A stretch of DNA of 28,251 nt, taken from contig BFEA01000063.1 in assembly GCA_003427395.1 (NCBI GenBank), positions 930,099-958,349 on the forward strand. The letters are read 5' to 3'. The notes beneath the pieces are model-generated. The model did not search any database. It was not told the DNA's origin and worked only from the letters and a program-made list of their open reading frames with translations. Positions 26,524-28,251 of this stretch are shown here, one piece after another; positions within the stretch are counted from its first letter, which is position 1, and every line of letters begins with the position of its first letter. The DNA comes from Chara braunii. Its lineage: Eukaryota; Streptophyta; Charophyceae; Charales; Characeae. The position numbers and the translations under genes were made by a program.

Positions 26524-26613
26524 GGGTGTAGGCCTTGAAAAACCCTACAATCCTATGTTTTTTATTTTGGAATCGGACTTCATTTAAGATTTTTAAAAAN
26601 ATNAAAAACAAAA

Positions 26614-26651
<38 letters not shown>

Positions 26652-26790
26652 CAGGAATTTTTTTTTGTCATTTTTATCATGAGGGATATGGTCCCTGAGT
26701 TGTGCTGTATTTTTTTTAGAAATGAATTTCGTTTTTCTGTAGGGAAATTAGGTGTTTAAAAAAAATGAAGATGCAAAAATTGAAAACAAA
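26524..26790 (+). repeat. AT-rich fragment, partly related to the 9.4-kb element core; two ambiguous bases
   Basis: GTGTAGGCCTTGAAAAACCC and the following TACAATCCTATG resemble TTGTAGAGCGCACAAAAACC and TACAACCCCATA at 9741-9771; both can form a short GTGTAG/CTACA-type hairpin. N at 26600 and 26603 marks unresolved bases beside a poly(A) run (26621-26650), so assembly or base calling is unsure here. Confidence 0.55.
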
Positions 26791-26805
26791 TAAACAAAAT
26801 AAGGG

Positions 26806-26850
26806 TTTGATTGATTGATTGATGTGTGTGTGTGTGTGTGTGTGTGTGTG
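26806..26850. repeat. (GATT)n and (GT)n microsatellites
   Basis: About four GATT units are followed by about fourteen GT units. Confidence 0.93.
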
Positions 26851-26857
26851 CCAAGCA

Positions 26858-27020
26858 GAGAGCTCAAATGCACCGAGATTCCATCCACATAAGAGCAAAG
26901 CAGCGAACTCGTTTGCCAATGTTATCGCAAACGAGTTGCGCAGAGGTCCAGATAGTCATGTACCAAGAAGATAGCTCGAACGCACCAAGATTCCATTGAA
27001 ATGAGAGCACAGCATCGAAC
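26858..27020 (+). repeat. 52-bp direct repeat pair with an intervening hairpin
   Basis: AGAGAGCTCAAATGCACCGA and AGATAGCTCGAACGCACCAA start at 26858 and 26969; both continue with AGATTCCAT, GAGCA and CGAAC. Between them AACTCGTTTGC (26906-26916) pairs with GCAAACGAGTT (26927-26937). (GT)n arrays bound the pair on both outer sides. Confidence 0.85.
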
Positions 27021-27090
27021 GTGTGTGTGTGTGTGTGTGTGTGGGCGCGCGCGTGTGCCGGGGAGGGGAGGGAGGACCCCTCCCCCACCA

Positions 27091-27096
27091 ATCAAT

Positions 27097-27135
<39 letters not shown>

Positions 27136-27136
27136 C

Positions 27137-27168
<32 letters not shown>

Positions 27169-27190
27169 AAAAAAAAACAATCAATCAATG
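27091..27190. repeat. (CAAT)n microsatellite
   Basis: About 20 tetranucleotide units with a few CAACC interruptions. The Ile-Asn-Gln-Ser ORFs in two frames are translations of this array. Confidence 0.95.
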
Positions 27191-27249
27191 AATTTTTTTT
27201 GTTTCCAATTTTTAAAATTATTTTTGCCACCTACCAAAAAACACCCCCC

Positions 27250-27278
27250 CAATTTTTTTTTTTTTTTTTTTTTTTTTA
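27250..27278. repeat. Poly(T), about 28 nt
   Basis: Marks a sharp composition change from AT-rich DNA to the CpG-rich block. Confidence 0.9.
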
Positions 27279-27280
27279 GT

Positions 27281-27445
27281 GCAGGCCTGTAGCCGCCGAC
27301 GTGCGCCGGCCGCGCACGCGCGCAGTTTTCCCGCCAGCGCCCCCGCCGGGCCGTGGCGTGGATCCGTGCAAACTCGGCCGCGCGGCCTCGTCCGCGGGCC
27401 CGCGGTCGGCCTCCTCTGCCGCGGCCGAGGCTGTAGGATCCGTGG

Positions 27446-27450
<5 letters not shown>
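27281..27450. other. CpG-rich block
   Basis: About 170 bp of strongly GC- and CpG-rich sequence (GCGCCGGCCGCGCACGCGCG, CCGCGGGCCCGCGG). It lacks a supported ORF. It could be the GC-rich end of another inverted-repeat element or a very small CpG island; I cannot decide. Confidence 0.5.

Positions 27451-27499
<49 letters not shown>
27451..27499. repeat. (TC)n microsatellite
   Basis: About 24 TC units followed by a GCGCGCGCACGCACACAC alternating purine-pyrimidine stretch. Confidence 0.95.
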
Positions 27500-27501
<2 letters not shown>

Positions 27502-27539
27502 CGCGCGCACGCACACACCTCCTTGTGCGACATCACAAC

Positions 27540-27835
27540 CTCTTCGTCCTCCCTCGATGTCCCCATCTCCCGCTCGCATGAACTCCTCCCCTTAGCACGA
27601 CCTCCTCCTCCTCCCACCGATGTGACCTCCTCCTCCTCCTGCATGACCTCCTGCAACCTCTTGACCCCATCGTGCGACCTGCTCCTGTCCCTCCCATGAC
27701 TTCCTCCTCCCGCTTGCATGACCCACTCCTCCCCCTCCTCAGACCTCCTTCTCCCCCTTGTGCGACCTTCTCCCCGCCCTTACACGACATGCTCTTCCCC
27801 CTCGCACGTCGTTTTCAGACCTCCTCCTCCCCCTC
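27540..27835 (+). repeat. Imperfect CT-rich minisatellite
   Basis: The phrase TGYGACCTCCTCCTCC and variants (GCATGACCTCCT, GTGCGACCTTCTCC, CACGACATGCTCTTCC) recurs every 25-35 bp. Periodicity is loose. ORFs across it are not credible genes. Confidence 0.75.
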
Positions 27836-28063
27836 AAATTGGCCAAGGCATCGGATGCTTTGTAAATTAGAACTATTTTGTTGTGTTCGCCGCTGGATTC
27901 AAGCTCACGTCTGCAATTCAACAGTTTCATGTGTGAGTCAACTGAGCAACCTGCCACTGTGCAAAATGAGAAGGAATCTTCTGCAAGAACATAGGAAGAT
28001 ATACCGTGACGGACAGATACATTGAAAAGAGATCCCGGTGTGTGTACGAACTAAGGAGCTGTC
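27836..28063. other. Unassigned spacer
   Basis: Non-repetitive-looking sequence without a supported coding frame or RNA signature. Confidence 0.5.
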
Positions 28064-28075
28064 AGATGCAAATGA

Positions 28076-28141
28076 CGACGCGCGCGCACGCGCGATATAT
28101 ATATACGGTTTACCGGGCAGTTCTGTTTGTGACGATATATA
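28076..28141 (-). repeat. Alternating purine-pyrimidine tract plus the TA-flanked CGTCACAAACAG repeat (full form)
   Basis: GACGCGCGCGCACGCGCG runs into (AT)n and then, on minus, CGTCACAAACAGAACTGCCC followed by GGTAAACCG. This is the most complete copy of the motif, with TA repeats on both sides. The (CG)n/(CA)n part is a textbook candidate for Z-DNA. Confidence 0.75.
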
Positions 28142-28251
28142 CTACGACTTCGCTAGCTTCCTGCTACGGTTTTTTCCGGTCAGGTCGAGCGGCAGTGCTC
28201 GGGGCCGTTACTAGGCGGCCATGCTGTGCCTCTAGTGCCAGCGGCGTGTCT

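Noticed and set aside
27001-27292. Ile-Asn-Gln-Ser repeat proteins
   Set aside because: Translations of the (CAAT)n array in more than one frame, running into poly(T).
27281-27450. rRNA gene or promoter CpG island
   Set aside because: No recognisable rRNA words, only 170 bp long, and no gene next to it.

Overview
This is eukaryotic, almost certainly animal, intergenic DNA built from layers of transposable elements and simple repeats. I see no convincing host gene, no rRNA gene and no CRISPR array. The evidence is two long non-LTR retrotransposons with AP-type endonuclease and reverse transcriptase, non-autonomous inverted-repeat DNA elements, a tRNA-headed SINE candidate, and very many (GT)n, (GA)n, (GAA)n, (TA)n, (CAAT)n and poly(A)/poly(T) tracts. 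The style would fit a repeat-rich aquatic animal such as a jawless fish, but the sequence alone does not fix the species.

Layout. 1-3600: microsatellites, minisatellites (50-bp x3 at 1251, 37-38-bp x5 at 1604) and short direct duplications. 3604-4428: three related fold-back (palindromic) repeats in a row. 4430-5680: mostly unassigned, with a small fold-back at 4967-5078. 5680-about 11240: a plus-strand L1/Tx1-like LINE. Its ORF1 carries a gag-like region and a zinc knuckle, and its ORF2 carries EN and RT. It is decayed by in-frame stops and frameshifts, and ORF2 is split by a 514-bp inverted-repeat element (9409-9922) with a clean 8-bp target duplication. 11240-14890: repeat graveyard with a coding-like fragment, a tRNA-SINE candidate, one copy of a dispersed repeat, a 115/125-nt-arm palindrome (13376-13626), and a third LINE RT fragment between 52-bp inverted repeats. 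14890-23840: a second, minus-strand LINE. It has a very long ORF1 with a 180-bp (60-codon) Gln-rich tandem repeat and an ORF2 with EN, RT and a C-terminal CCHC motif. 23886-24252: poly(A) and two more copies of the dispersed repeat. 24253-25525: unassigned. 25526-28251: a second inverted-repeat DNA element (25698-26419), fragments related to the first one, microsatellites, a CpG-rich block, a CT-rich minisatellite, and copies of a TA-flanked CGTCACAAACAG motif that also occurs at the left edge.

How it fits together. The two LINEs face each other (3' ends converging on 11.2-14.9 kb) and belong to different subfamilies. Each would in principle supply RNA binding (ORF1), nicking (EN) and target-primed reverse transcription (RT), but both copies are broken and should be inactive. 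The most unusual signals are structural: the fold-back triplet whose arms stay complementary while the copies diverge, the long palindrome at 13.4-13.6 kb, and the modular inverted-repeat elements with GC-rich ends and AT-rich cores.
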